Assembly (NCBI GenBank): GCA_963768025.1
Contig: CAVYGM010000005.1
Span: 124,001-188,000 of the forward strand
DNA length: 64,000 bases
Origin: CAVYGM01 sp963768025
Lineage (GTDB): Bacteria; Bacteroidota; Bacteroidia; Cytophagales; Spirosomataceae
Reading direction: 5' to 3'
The position numbers and the translations under genes are program-made. Every line of letters begins with the position of its first letter. Position 1 is the stretch's first letter. The notes below the pieces were generated by a model. That model saw only the letters and a program-made list of their open reading frames with translations. It searched no databases and was not told where the DNA came from. Shown piece after piece: positions 1-9,202 of this stretch.

Positions 1-140
1 ATGCCTATACCGGGGAGCGCGACATCCATTTTGAATGGGCTGAGAAAAAGGGACCCGAAGGCCTGATCGAGTACATGAAGGAAAAGAACCTCAAAAGCCT
101 CGATGCGTTGCCGACCGATCTTGGATTGCAGCTTTCTTAA
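1..140 (+). CDS. 3' end of an unrecognised gene (partial)
   Basis: The last 45 codons of a gene entering from the left edge, closed by TAA at 138-140. The visible tail is hydrophilic and Lys/Glu/Leu rich and ends in LPTDLGLQLS. I do not recognise the family from so little sequence. It converges on the GMC oxidoreductase gene, and a strong hairpin lies between them. No function is assigned. Confidence 0.5.
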   Translation, partial: AYTGERDIHFEWAEKKGPEGLIEYMKEKNLKSLDALPTDLGLQLS

Positions 141-165
141 TTTCAAATCCTAGTTTACTTAAAAG

Positions 166-217
166 GCCTCCTACCGGAGGAAGGGCTTGTCATGATGCCC
201 TACCTCCAGTAGGAGGC
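166..217. terminator. Hairpin between convergent genes, probable bidirectional terminator
   Basis: GCCTCCTAC at 166-174 pairs perfectly with GTAGGAGGC at 209-217. A second, inner stem (GGAGG 176-180 with CCTCC 203-207) extends the fold. It lies between two converging stop codons, the usual place for a shared terminator. There is no long U-tract, so this rests on the stem and the position. Confidence 0.6.
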
Positions 218-242
218 TAGTATTATTTGATTTGGGTTTTGT

Positions 243-1961
243 TTACAAATTCTTTTTCTTCAATTCACTTACCGCAAAGTCAGCGGCGCGGGCCGTAAAC
301 GCCATGTAGGTCAGTGAAGGGTTCACGCAGGAAGATGAAGCCATGGCTGCCCCGTCGGTTACGAATACATTCTTGCAGTCGTGTACCTGATTGAATTTGT
401 TCAGTACCGATGTCTTGGGATCTTTGCCCATGCGGGCGGTACCCATGTCGTGGATACCAAGGCCCAGGTGTACTTCGGGGCGATTGTAGGTATTGATATT
501 TTTGAAGCCGGCGGCTTCCAGCATTTCGGCGGCCGACTGGGCAATATCGGCGCGCATGGCCAGTTCGTTTTCGCCAAAAGCGGCATCAAACACAATCATC
601 GGGATACCGTAGGGATCTTTTTGGATAGGGTCGAGGTACAGGCGGTTGTTGGGATTGGGCAGTACTTCCCCGAAGCCGCCAAAGCCGATTGACCAGGCCC
701 CGGGTTGGGTCATTTCCTGCTTGAATGCAGCCCCAAAGCCATCGGCCCCCACGCCCCGCTTCCAGTCGCTGCGGGTAGCCCCGCCCTGGTAGCCATAGCC
801 CCGGATGTAGTTCGTCTGCTTGTCGGCACCCCAGTTCCGAAACCGCGGAATGTAGAGGGCATTGGGTCGCTGTCCGAACACAAAATCGTCTTCGAACCCT
901 TCGATGGTGGCGTTGGCCCCCACGCCCAGGTGATGGTCCATGATGTTGCGCCCCACCTGATCGCTGTCGTTGCCCAGCCCGTTGGGAAAGCGCGATGATT
1001 TGGAGTTGAGCAGCAGAGCGGCGGTGTTCATGGAACCGGCGTTCAGGAACAGAATGTCGGCATAGTACTCGGTTGCTTCCTTGGTATGCTGGTCAATAAC
1101 CCGCACACCCTTAGCCTTTTGGGTGTCGTTGTCAAAGATAATCTCGGATACGATTCCGTTGTGAACCATGGTCAGTCGGTTGGTGCGGGCCGCCGCCGGA
1201 AGGGCTCCCGAGAGGGAACTGTAATAACCCCCGTACGGACACCCCCGGCTGCATTTGTTGCGGTACTGGCAGGTACCCCGGCCCAGTTCGGTATGCCAGG
1301 GCTGGGCTTTGGTCAGGTTGGCAATGCGCCCGATGGTGACCGGGCGGTTGAGCTTGTCTTTCATTTTCTTCCGAAAGTACAGCTCGGGCGGGGTCATCGG
1401 CATGGCGGGCAGGAAGTTGCTGTCGGGCAGTACCTCCCAGTTTTCCTTTTGGCCACTTACCCCCACAAATTTCTCCACGTACTCGTACCAGGGCACCAGT
1501 TCCTTGTAACGAACCGGCCAGTCAACCCCGATACCATCCTGGGCGTTGGCCTCAAAGTCCTGCTCGTTCCAGCGGTACGACTGCCGCCCCCAGTGCATGG
1601 ACTTGCCTCCCGTATGGTAGGCGCGAATCCAGTCAAAAGGCCGTTTTTCGATGTAAGGATTTTGTTTGTCGTTGGTCATGAACATCATCTTCTCATCGTT
1701 GGCCATGTTGTTAAAACGGTTGTTGGCCCAGTATTCTTCCAGCGAATTGATGGTGGGTTTGTCGCGGTGCTGCAACTCCCAGGGAGCTTGCATGGCGGTT
1801 TCATAATCCGAGACATGCTTTACCTCCCGGCCCCGCTCGATCACCAGAACCGTAAGGCCTTTTTCGGCAAGCTCCTTGGCCGCCACCCCGCCCGTCATGC
1901 CCGATCCCACTACGATGGCATCGAAGGTATTCTCTTTATTGACTTTCAGATTCAGATTCAT
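243..1961 (-). CDS. GMC family oxidoreductase, large subunit of a membrane-linked sugar dehydrogenase
   Basis: A 572-residue FAD enzyme predicted to oxidise a sugar or polyol. The N-terminus carries the dinucleotide-binding fold VVGSGMTGGVAAKELAEKG (about residues 16-34), followed by IERG. The C-terminal GMC domain has HDMGTARMG and the NPSLTYMAFTARAA segment typical of the family. A Cys-rich stretch (CQYRNKCSRGCPYGG, about 235-250) is seen in the bacterial gluconate/glucoside-dehydrogenase branch. The start is an ATG at 1961. The gene lies 5 bp downstream of the subunit-3-like gene, which fits a two-subunit periplasmic dehydrogenase. The substrate cannot be read from the sequence. The reading frame is intact. 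Confidence 0.9.
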   Translation of the reverse strand: MNLNLKVNKENTFDAIVVGSGMTGGVAAKELAEKGLTVLVIERGREVKHVSDYETAMQAPWELQHRDKPTINSLEEYWANNRFNNMANDEKMMFMTNDKQNPYIEKRPFDWIRAYHTGGKSMHWGRQSYRWNEQDFEANAQDGIGVDWPVRYKELVPWYEYVEKFVGVSGQKENWEVLPDSNFLPAMPMTPPELYFRKKMKDKLNRPVTIGRIANLTKAQPWHTELGRGTCQYRNKCSRGCPYGGYYSSLSGALPAAARTNRLTMVHNGIVSEIIFDNDTQKAKGVRVIDQHTKEATEYYADILFLNAGSMNTAALLLNSKSSRFPNGLGNDSDQVGRNIMDHHLGVGANATIEGFEDDFVFGQRPNALYIPRFRNWGADKQTNYIRGYGYQGGATRSDWKRGVGADGFGAAFKQEMTQPGAWSIGFGGFGEVLPNPNNRLYLDPIQKDPYGIPMIVFDAAFGENELAMRADIAQSAAEMLEAAGFKNINTYNRPEVHLGLGIHDMGTARMGKDPKTSVLNKFNQVHDCKNVFVTDGAAMASSSCVNPSLTYMAFTARAADFAVSELKKKNL

Positions 1962-1966
1962 GGTGA

Positions 1967-2569
1967 TCAGTAGGCGAATACCTTTTGGTTGGGGTTCAAC
2001 TTTATGTTTTCTAACTTTCCGGGAACCGGCACGTACTCGTAGTTGGCTTTGATGCCAGCCTCGGAAGTGTAGTAGCCCAGCAGGGTGAGTTCTTTCATGA
2101 GCCGCCAGTAGGGGAGGCCCTGCTTTTGATTGTCCATGAGGAGCTTATCTTCATTGTCGCCCATTTTGGATTGCCTTACATTGTAAGTCTTCATCATTTC
2201 CTTCGTGTCCTGTTCCAGCCGGGTTAGGGTGGCGGTGCGTTGCTGGTCAGATTGATCCAGGAAACCGGTTTTCAGAAGTTCGTTCACCCCGGCAATGAAG
2301 CTAGTCTGCTCGGGTTGGAGATAGCAATCGGTGAGCATCATCTCGATGAAAGCCGGAACACCGGCATCCTTTGCCCCCGGCGTATTGGTGCGCGGAAGAA
2401 TCATCTCGGCTACTTCGGCCACAACTTTCAGCTGATTTTCGGTAAACCGAATGGGTTTTGCTGGCACCAAGCGAAGGTTTTCCTGCTGCTGCATTGCCAG
2501 GAGGGTGGGGGCGGAAAGTAACCCACCCATCAGGAAGGCCACCCGGCTTACTGCGTCTCTTCTGTTCAT
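1967..2569 (-). CDS. Gluconate 2-dehydrogenase subunit 3-like protein
   Basis: About 200 residues. It begins MNRRDAVSRVAFLMGG, a twin-arginine-like (RR) signal followed by a hydrophobic stretch, so export by Tat is likely. The body (FTENQLKVVAEVAEMILPRTNTPGA) is the gluconate 2-dehydrogenase subunit 3 family (PF13618). This small subunit accompanies a GMC flavoprotein and may help export or dock it. An upstream in-frame TTG at 2587 is possible, but the ATG at 2569 gives the better signal peptide. It is the first gene of the two-gene operon. Confidence 0.85.
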   Translation of the reverse strand: MNRRDAVSRVAFLMGGLLSAPTLLAMQQQENLRLVPAKPIRFTENQLKVVAEVAEMILPRTNTPGAKDAGVPAFIEMMLTDCYLQPEQTSFIAGVNELLKTGFLDQSDQQRTATLTRLEQDTKEMMKTYNVRQSKMGDNEDKLLMDNQKQGLPYWRLMKELTLLGYYTSEAGIKANYEYVPVPGKLENIKLNPNQKVFAY

Positions 2570-2686
2570 GTGTTCCTCGATTTTCAATTGACGACCGACT
2601 GTCTAACGTCGGTTGTAGTAGTAAAGTGTAGGATTGACAATTTATACTAGTTTCTCGTTGTTTTTTGGATTATCCCCCAATTAACC

Positions 2687-3265
2687 TTACTCATTCAACC
2701 CCTTTCCATTAAGAATGTGCTCCCTGTATTTGTCAACCCTGGCTTCCCGGGTTTTGGCTTGTTTGGGAGCAGAAAAATAGAGAAGGTAGGCTCGTTGCCT
2801 GCCGGGTGTCAAGGCTTCGAAAGCCGTTTTCAAGTCAGGGAATTCTTCTAATTTCTTTCTAAATTCTTCGGAAAGTGGAAATTCGGATGTCTTTTTCAGC
2901 TCTACTTTCAAACCAGCTTTTTCTACCTCAATCGCCTCGTATACATAGGCTTTCAGGGTAGGTTCCAGCTCCACTATGTCGCTTAAATTGGTAAACCGGA
3001 CCTGGCGAGTCGCCTGCACATTTTCCGTTTGCTGGATTAGAATCCCATTGGTATCTTTTAACAAAGCACCTTTATGAAACAGAAGCGCGCAGTACTCTTT
3101 GAAATAATGGATCAAAACGATGTTACTTTTCTGAAACGTGTAGCAAGGTACCCCCCATTTCAACTCTTCGATCAGGCCGCAGTCGAGCACGATCGTTCTC
3201 AACTTTTCTACTTCCTTTTTCCATTTATCGGCCTTGTTAAAATAAAAATCAACCTTCGGATTCAT
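2687..3265 (-). CDS. YdeI/OmpD-associated, DUF1801-type protein
   Basis: 192 residues, intact, ATG start at 3265. The N-terminal half has the DUF1801 pattern (ELKWGVPCYTF, then IHYFKEYCALLFHKGALL). The C-terminal half has the bacteriocin-protection/YdeI tail (LTPGRQRAYLLYFSAPKQAKTREARV). The family is widespread in Bacteroidota and has no firm biochemical role, so I assign none. It has no signal peptide and is expected to be cytoplasmic. It is followed at 6 bp spacing by the frameshifted propeller gene on the same strand end. Confidence 0.85.
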   Translation of the reverse strand: MNPKVDFYFNKADKWKKEVEKLRTIVLDCGLIEELKWGVPCYTFQKSNIVLIHYFKEYCALLFHKGALLKDTNGILIQQTENVQATRQVRFTNLSDIVELEPTLKAYVYEAIEVEKAGLKVELKKTSEFPLSEEFRKKLEEFPDLKTAFEALTPGRQRAYLLYFSAPKQAKTREARVDKYREHILNGKGLNE

Positions 3266-3270
3266 AGTGT

Positions 3271-4639
3271 TTACTGTATCATCAAGTGGAAAATCTGAAT
3301 ATGCCGCCCGCTGGCGTTGCTGACATACCGGTTATACACCAGGCGGTCGCCCTTATTTGACCAAATGACCCCATTGATGGGTCGTTCCTCATCCGTGCTG
3401 CGTGGAGTGAGGCGATGCGGTTGCCCGTTTCGCAGATCGGTGATAAATACGGAATTATCGGCACTATACGCCACGTAGTTCCCGTCCGGACTAAAATTGA
3501 AGGGAGTTTGGATAGAAAATGGCTGATGCGTTACCTGTCGGGTTGCCCCGCCATTGGGCGATACCCCAAATAGCTGAATCAAGCCAGCCGAATCCCTGGC
3601 CAGAAAACCAATCAACGCACCATCCGGACTGGTACGCAGCCAATGCCTGGGACCTTCGATGCCCGACTCAGAAAAGGTAATCCGCCGCTGCGCAACCCCG
3701 GCGGGCGGATTGGGTCGGGTGGTAGCACTCCCTTCCAGTGGGTACTCAGGACGGGCGTTGGATAGGTCTTCGGGAAGGTCCACTACGAAGACCTCGGTTA
3801 CTCGTTTTGTTGGCCGCATTGCGGACATTCCCCTGAAATGCCAATGCCTTTTGCTGTCGACTTCCGTCGGATTTTATGTAGCCGTCCCGGCCGATCCAGG
3901 TTTCGTCGAACGCCCGGTCAATCTCGTCACTGCTGGGTCGGGGTGCCTCTGTTACCTGCGTTACCACCACGGCAAATCCTGCCCCACTGAACTCTTCGCT
4001 AGTGTTTCCGTGGGGTACCGACACGGATTTGGTAGGGGTAAGTACCCCAACGGTGCGCAGATCAGCCGCCCCCGGATGGGTTGTAGCCAATCGCTCCATT
4101 ACGGCATCGTTATACGTAAAGCTGATTCGGGTACCGTCGCCGCTCCATTGGTGGGCATGGGTGCCACCTCGCAGCGCTCCCCGCGTGAAGGGTGGGGTCA
4201 CGTCCCGGCCGTCGAGGAAATGCGGGCGCTGCGGTTGATCCAGGTTGATGACTACTCCCGTTCGCCGGGTCATGGCGTAGGGATATTGGGCGTTGGCGTT
4301 CCGGAGGCCGTGTAGGAATAAGATCTGCGGGCGGACGGGCGAGAACGTCGCCGCTCCCACGCCGGGGCCAAACTCGGTCTGATTGCTGGTTTGATATAGC
4401 AGCCGATCCTCCTGGGTACGCACGTTCAGCATTCTGATGCAGCAGGTTTGTCCCAGTTCGGTGTCCTGGTTGCGGGTGTCGTACACGATCCACTGGTCGT
4501 CGGGGGAAAAAACCTGGGTGTTGTTCAGGGTATGGCCCTGGGCGTCGTGGGTGAGTTGGGTTTCTTTGGGCATAGCCGATAGGAGACCGGTGAACTGATG
4601 CGCAGTAGATGCCACTTCACCGGATAGGATGATTGCCAT
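3271..4639 (-). CDS. DUF3748 (YidR-like) beta-propeller protein, one frameshift
   Basis: Reconstructed as about 455 residues. The first part (QLTHDAQGHTLNNTQVFSPDD, then LRNANAQYPYAMTRRTGV) and the second part (TEVFVVDLPEDLSNARPEYP, then repeated SPDGNYVAYSADN-type blades) match the DUF3748/YidR family of TolB-like propellers. The frame changes once at about 3800-3812, where a run of four A on the coding strand (AACAAAACG) looks one base too long. Removing one A joins GNVRNAANK to RVTEVFVVDLP. The function of the family is unknown. I chose the ATG at 4639; the next in-frame ATG is at 4573. Confidence 0.75.
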
Positions 4640-4797
4640 ATATAAGAAATACGCTATGCTCACTTGCAAAGGGCGTTTTGGGCTTTTGCTGGCAATTTAC
4701 AGAATAATCGTCTATGACTGTGTCCTGAAGTACTGTTGCTAAGTTTATTTCAGGTGTAGCTTAAAGCCAGTTCTTCCGAAAAAACATCCACTTCCAC

Positions 4798-4915
4798 CTC
4801 GAAAACTCCCCCGCAGAAGCCACGGTTGAACCTAATTCTCCTTCCTCGGCGTGACTGATTTTGCCTGCTGGCAAAACGACCGAAAAAATTAGTAGATTGG
4901 GATTCCAGGATGAGA
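4798..4915 (-). pseudogene. Decayed second copy of a TonB-receptor 3' end
   Basis: This stretch aligns at DNA level with the 3' end of the intact TonB receptor about 1.15 kb away (5962-6050). Shared blocks in the same order are AAAACTCCCCCGCA (4802-4815 and 5966-5979), a CTTCCT/GGCG block, GCTGGCAAA (4867-4875 and 6017-6025) and a TCCAGGAT block (near 4904 and 6042). Indels between blocks destroy the frame. It looks like a relic of a paralogous receptor or of a partial duplication. Confidence 0.55.
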
Positions 4916-4966
4916 CTGCATACACTGTCCGGGGCGACTGTCGATTGCTGACTGTTCCCAAGTTGA

Positions 4967-5360
4967 AAGATCGCTGCGGAATTCATTTGCTCATCTGCTC
5001 TGACGAGCGTTTTAATTGGACGAGCTATTGACGCAGAAAAACGGTTCGCTCAACACTTCGACAGAACCGTGACACTATTGAAAGGCTGTAACAGCCCTCC
5101 AGCAGAAAAGGCAATGCTGGATGAAATTGAGCAAATTCTAATTCATCAGAGTCAGAAATGAACGGACTTTTGCTGACCAACATATTCATTTGTTGCAGAT
5201 GTAGCTTATCGTTGACACCGACCTTGTCCTTGCGAGTTCTCCTCGGGAAGATTGGCTTAAAAACGATAGTGAGATTTCTGACGATGGTTTCGATTTATAT
5301 CCAGAGGCCGAGGCAAGGCCAAAATCAAATGGCCGACAAATCTTGAAAAATTTAAGCTGA
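4967..5360 (+). pseudogene. Relic of an unrecognised gene, no start codon
   Basis: Two adjoining open stretches read like protein. The first, 4967-5161, includes DAEKRFAQHFDRTVTLLKG and LDEIEQILIHQSQK. The second continues in the next frame from about 5150 to 5360, with NERTFADQHIHLLQM, one in-frame TAG at 5202, then LIVDTDLVLASSPREDWLK and a Pro/Glu-rich tail. Joined, they would give about 125 residues with one frameshift and one stop. No ATG precedes them. I do not recognise the family. Composition and amino-acid use look genuinely coding, hence the relic call. Confidence 0.35.
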
Positions 5361-5558
5361 CTGAGAATTACCTGCAATTCAAGCGGATCTTCACGCTTCT
5401 CAGTGCCGGTGTTTGCCGTAGCTGCTTAAGAATCCAGAACTGATCATAGCGTCATTAAGCTCATTTTCTTAACAAACAGAAGTCGCTATTCAAGGTACTT
5501 CTTGCTTTGATTTTCAGTGCCTTTGGAAGTTTCTTGTTTCAGGGTCTTTTGTGCACTT

Positions 5559-5735
5559 CTATGAAATCCGTTTGCCAGGATCGTACCAGCGAGTCCTTTG
5601 TGAAAAAAACGACCGGCTATACGGCAGATACCGCTGCCTTGCTGTACGACGGATTTCAGTAAAGAGCTGTCGGTGCAGACCAAGTTCGTCTAGGTGTTTG
5701 AGATATGGATCGAACGAATCATTTGCTAACCGAGC
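5559..5735 (-). pseudogene. Open fragment with protein-like composition, unrecognised
   Basis: A 58-codon open stretch without an ATG, bounded by stops on both sides. It contains DSFDPYLKHLDELGLHRQLF and an Arg-rich continuation. It lies in the otherwise gene-poor 4640-5960 interval beside other relics. It may be a fragment of a lost gene or simply chance. The rest of 5361-5962 shows nothing I can support. Confidence 0.2.
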
Positions 5736-5962
5736 TTAAAATTGTCAATTAAATCAAAGAGTCCAACTTACGACTTATGCTGCAAAGGTGGAACAATTTA
5801 TCCGCTGTTTCATTGCTTGACTTCCTCAAAAGTAGCGTTTTGCTGAGGATAACGAATAGTAGCCGATGTTAACTCGACTTTTGACACTGCCTCAAAGTAA
5901 ATAGAAATCTTGCCCGTTAGTCACAATGGCCTGAATCATTATCCATACCTAAAAAGTACCCC

Positions 5963-8161
5963 TCAAAAACTCCCCCGCAAAGCCACAATAAAATTCCTTC
6001 CTGGCGCACTGACGCCGCTGGCAAATGACCGGTAGTTGGTATCCAGGATATTCTCTACCGAAGCCTGAATGGTGAGGTAGGAGGTAAGGGACCAGGAAGA
6101 CCGTAGGTTGAGGGTGTACCAGGCGGGCATCCCTTCGGGGGTAGCGTCAACTTCGTTATCCTCTGAGTTCAGGCGGTAGTCTTCGATTTTTTTCCAGCCG
6201 TTGAAGAGGCTAAAAAACTCCACCCGCCACTTGTTCTGCTGCCATTGGGCGCTCACTTTGCCGTAGGCAGGTGGGATGTGATCCAGCGGGCTCTTGGTGC
6301 CGTTTGCGTCCACGATCCGCCCTTCGGTAAAATTGTAAATCCCCTGCAAACGCCATTGGGAAGATGGGTACACGTTGGCTTCCAGGCTCACGCCCTTCAC
6401 CGTAGCCTGCTGCACGTTCTGATTGGCCGTCACTTTACTGGCCATCCCGTTGTAGTTAATGGTGCTTTGGCCATTGAAGGAAAAAGGCGCGATCACCAGC
6501 GCATCTTTCAGCCAGGAGTGGAATACGGTACCGTTCAGTTTGACAATGTTCCCCAGCCATTTTTCCAGCGAAAATTCCAGGTTGTACGAGTACTCAGGTT
6601 TCAGATCCGGATTGGGTACCACCACCAGCCCCGGCTGCGAATCGAACACTTTGCCGATGTCGTCTACGTTGGGAGCGCGGAAACCGGAGGAGCCCAGCAG
6701 CGACAACTTGGTGAGTCGGGTAGGGGTCCATACCAGTCCCAGATTGCCCGTGAGCGCCGTGGCGTTCTGCTCCGCTTTGGAGAATGGAAAAGGGAAAAAT
6801 TCTTTGGAGGCAAAACTGGAAGCCAGATTAACCTGATTGAGCCGAACGCCCGCGTTCATATTCCAGTGATCGCCCAGGCTCACCTGGTCGGTGGCGTAGG
6901 CACTTATCCAATCCATGGTACTGCCGCCGTCGGGGTAACGCGTATCGGCCGGGGCCACCGTCCCCGATTGAATGTTGGTCAGGGTTGCTCTTGAATCCAC
7001 GTCGTTGTGTACGTATTCTAGTCCGTAGCGCAGGGTATTGTTGGCGCCCAGTAGTTTCTGGGCATCCATATTCAAGCTGTACACATTTACGTGTTCCACC
7101 TGACTTTTGAGGCTCTGACTGCCAAAAGAACGCGAGTTACGGCTTTCCTGAATGTCCTGGTAGGCCGCGGTAACGACCAGATCATCATAATATTTCTCCC
7201 CTTTCAAACTCAGCTGGTAGGAGGCCATCAACCGTTTTTCGGGGCCGTAGTACCAGTCGCCGTAGCGGAGTTTTCCGTTGCGGACTTGGGTCAGGCGGTC
7301 GTAGCGGGGTACGTCGGTTGTGTTGGAATACTGAATATTGAGGACGTGCTGGGCCCGTTCGGAGGGTTTAAACAGGATTTTCTGCAAAAAATCATACTGC
7401 TTGTAGCCGGTACCTACCTGCACGTTTGGGTCGGCGTTCGTCTTTTCTACATCCATGCCGTTCTCCCGCACGACGTAGGATGCGCGCTTTCCGAAGTTGG
7501 GGTAAGCCGATCGGCGGTTAGCTCCCTGCCGCACATCCCCGAACGAAGACAAGGTAAAACCCGTCAGTAACCCCCATTTTTTACTGCCGATCGTTACGGA
7601 AGCATTGGTAGTCAGTTCGTTGTTGGCGGAGGCGTAGCGAGTGAGTATCGACGTGTTGAACGTGGTGGATTGATCCTGGGATAGCGTCGGCATTTTGGTT
7701 TTCAGGTGAATGACCCCCCCCAGGGCATCGCTGCCGTATACCACCGAGCTGGGGCCGAACAAAACTTCCACCCGTTCGAGCAGGTTTTGATCCACCCGGA
7801 GTACATTTTGCAGGTGCCCCCCCCGGAAAATGGCGTTATTCAGCCGGACGCCGTCTATTACCAGCAGAATGCGGTTGGCCTCAAACCCCCGTAGAACGGG
7901 ACTTCCGCCCCCGGCCTGACTTTTCTGGACAAATACCTGACCGCTTTGGGAAAGCACATCCGCCATTGTCTGTGCGTTCCGAAACCGGATTTCGGTAGAC
8001 TTGATCTGTTCAATATGGTTAGGAAGATTTCTCCTGAGTTCGCCAAACTTAGAGGCCGAAACTACCACTTCGTCGAGTTGGAGAGTATCGGTGATGTTTT
8101 GGGCGTGTGCAGCCGTTACAACGCCAAGTAAAAGCACTACCAGCTTGTAAAAATGTTGCAT
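5963..8161 (-). CDS. TonB-dependent receptor, heme/hemoglobin-uptake type
   Basis: 732 residues, intact, ATG at 8161. A signal peptide (about residues 1-20, ending AHAQ) is followed by a TonB-box-like LDEVVVSAS. The plug domain has SPVLRGFEANRILLVIDGVR and FGPSSVVYGSDALGGVIH, the pattern of HmuR/PhuR-type heme receptors. The barrel ends in ENILDTNYRSFASG and a terminal Phe, the usual outer-membrane insertion signal. It acts in the outer membrane with TonB-ExbBD, which are not in this window. The ligand is inferred from the plug motif only; a siderophore or cobalamin is possible. A TATATTTG-type -7 element lies upstream on this strand (8194-8201). Confidence 0.85.
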   Translation of the reverse strand: MQHFYKLVVLLLGVVTAAHAQNITDTLQLDEVVVSASKFGELRRNLPNHIEQIKSTEIRFRNAQTMADVLSQSGQVFVQKSQAGGGSPVLRGFEANRILLVIDGVRLNNAIFRGGHLQNVLRVDQNLLERVEVLFGPSSVVYGSDALGGVIHLKTKMPTLSQDQSTTFNTSILTRYASANNELTTNASVTIGSKKWGLLTGFTLSSFGDVRQGANRRSAYPNFGKRASYVVRENGMDVEKTNADPNVQVGTGYKQYDFLQKILFKPSERAQHVLNIQYSNTTDVPRYDRLTQVRNGKLRYGDWYYGPEKRLMASYQLSLKGEKYYDDLVVTAAYQDIQESRNSRSFGSQSLKSQVEHVNVYSLNMDAQKLLGANNTLRYGLEYVHNDVDSRATLTNIQSGTVAPADTRYPDGGSTMDWISAYATDQVSLGDHWNMNAGVRLNQVNLASSFASKEFFPFPFSKAEQNATALTGNLGLVWTPTRLTKLSLLGSSGFRAPNVDDIGKVFDSQPGLVVVPNPDLKPEYSYNLEFSLEKWLGNIVKLNGTVFHSWLKDALVIAPFSFNGQSTINYNGMASKVTANQNVQQATVKGVSLEANVYPSSQWRLQGIYNFTEGRIVDANGTKSPLDHIPPAYGKVSAQWQQNKWRVEFFSLFNGWKKIEDYRLNSEDNEVDATPEGMPAWYTLNLRSSWSLTSYLTIQASVENILDTNYRSFASGVSAPGRNFIVALRGSF

Positions 8162-8173
8162 ACGAAAGTTTGG

Positions 8174-8183
8174 TAAACGTTTA
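8174..8183. promoter_or_regulatory. Palindrome between promoter and TonB-receptor start
   Basis: TAAACGTTTA is a perfect 10-bp palindrome in the short leader, 13 bp upstream of the start codon and downstream of the TATATTTG-like element (8194-8201 on the minus strand). Its place suits an operator or roadblock. The central CG resembles LacI-family sites, but no regulator gene adjoins it. Confidence 0.25.
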
Positions 8184-8321
8184 TTTTGTCAAACAAATAT
8201 AAGTCAACACAAATGTACACTTTCGGAGGGTAATTCCCACCGGGAATAAGGGGCTTTCAGTTCTAAAAATTAGTTTCTAGTCAGCTAGACTAGACCGTGA
8301 ACAACCTGAACGGACAAAGCC

Positions 8322-9131
8322 TCATTCCCGACTCTGCTTCATTTGCCTCACCTCCCTTTGCAGGGCCAATACCATTTTAAGTAATTGATCCATGCTGGTT
8401 TCCGACACGGGTATTTCGCGGCTGTGGAAGCTATGGTATTTCCAGATCTCGATGACATCCTCGGACGGAACGAAGTAGGGTTCATACAGGGGATTCATGG
8501 AGCGCAGCAGGAAGCCCCGATCCTGCACGGTCACGAGTTTGAACACAAAATCCTGCTCGCCTTTCAGGATCAGGATGCAGGGGGTATCCGGGCGGATACC
8601 GGACCAATCCTCCACAAACTGCCCCACCACATCGCTGCCGGCGGGGATGGGCAGCATGGAGTCGCCGCTGATGGGGAACATCCGGTAGGTAGCACCCGAC
8701 GGCAGGTTGGGCAGACTAAACCGGGGTAGGGTAGCCAGGTAGCCGGGATCGGCGTAGCCATCGCGGTAGCCCGCCTTCGCCTTTACGGGCACGTACTCGA
8801 CGTTTTCCTGATTTTCCTTATCCACCGTTATAGCCAGTACCCTGATCTGACTGCCGGTCATGTAGATGTCGTTGCCGGCCTCGAGCTCCCGCAGTTTTAA
8901 TTCAGAAAGACGGGGCAAATCCACTTTCAACAGACTGTCCACGCTGATTTTGAAAAAATCAGAAAACCGGATGTAGTCTACCGGCTGCGGGGCTTTGGTT
9001 TGCCCGTTTTCCAGGGCATTAAGCTTGGATCGGGTTAGCAAAAGTACCTCGGCCAAAGCCTCCTGACTCATTTTCCGACGCTCCCGGAGGAATTTGATAT
9101 TCGTTCCGAAAAACATTTTTTGCTCTTTCAT
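8322..9131 (-). CDS. XRE-S24 repressor (LexA/CI-like) of the mutagenesis cassette
   Basis: 269 residues. An N-terminal HTH_XRE domain (about 8-65, with MSQEALAEVLLLTRSKLNALENG) is joined to a C-terminal peptidase S24 domain. An Ala-Gly pair in KAKAGYRDG (about 122-126) sits where LexA/UmuD proteins self-cleave. The catalytic Ser is in ISGDSMLP (about 153-160) and the Lys in FVFKLVTV. A C-terminal amphipathic segment follows. The gene is divergent from dinB across a 71-bp gap holding a perfect inverted repeat. I infer that DNA damage triggers self-cleavage and releases dinB-dnaE2 and the gene itself. This is a functional analogue of LexA, not an orthologue. Confidence 0.85.
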   Translation of the reverse strand: MKEQKMFFGTNIKFLRERRKMSQEALAEVLLLTRSKLNALENGQTKAPQPVDYIRFSDFFKISVDSLLKVDLPRLSELKLRELEAGNDIYMTGSQIRVLAITVDKENQENVEYVPVKAKAGYRDGYADPGYLATLPRFSLPNLPSGATYRMFPISGDSMLPIPAGSDVVGQFVEDWSGIRPDTPCILILKGEQDFVFKLVTVQDRGFLLRSMNPLYEPYFVPSEDVIEIWKYHSFHSREIPVSETSMDQLLKMVLALQREVRQMKQSRE

Positions 9132-9160
9132 AATTTCTTTGTTATTATTACGATCAGCAC

Positions 9161-9189
9161 TTTGACATTAATCGTGTCAAATATATAAA
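9161..9189. promoter_or_regulatory. SOS-like operator overlapping divergent promoters
   Basis: TTTGACA (9161-9167) and TGTCAAA (9175-9181) form a perfect inverted repeat with a 7-bp spacer. On the plus strand, TTGACA (9162-9167) lies 16 bp before TATAAA (9184-9189), giving a dinB promoter. On the minus strand, TATATTTG (complement of 9178-9185) is a Bacteroidota -7 element for the repressor gene and overlaps the right half-site. One bound repressor dimer would cover both promoters. Confidence 0.7.
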
Positions 9190-9202
9190 AGTTTCGTGTA
9201 AA

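Noticed and set aside
1086..1973. A 295-codon open frame on the plus strand
   Set aside because: It is antisense to the intact GMC oxidoreductase, which has clear motifs. GC-rich codon structure produces such shadows.
4750..4986. Possible IS1595-type transposase fragment (EVEVD-like motif) on the minus strand
   Set aside because: DNA alignment with the nearby TonB-receptor tail explains the sequence better. The motif arises from a frame-shifted receptor end.
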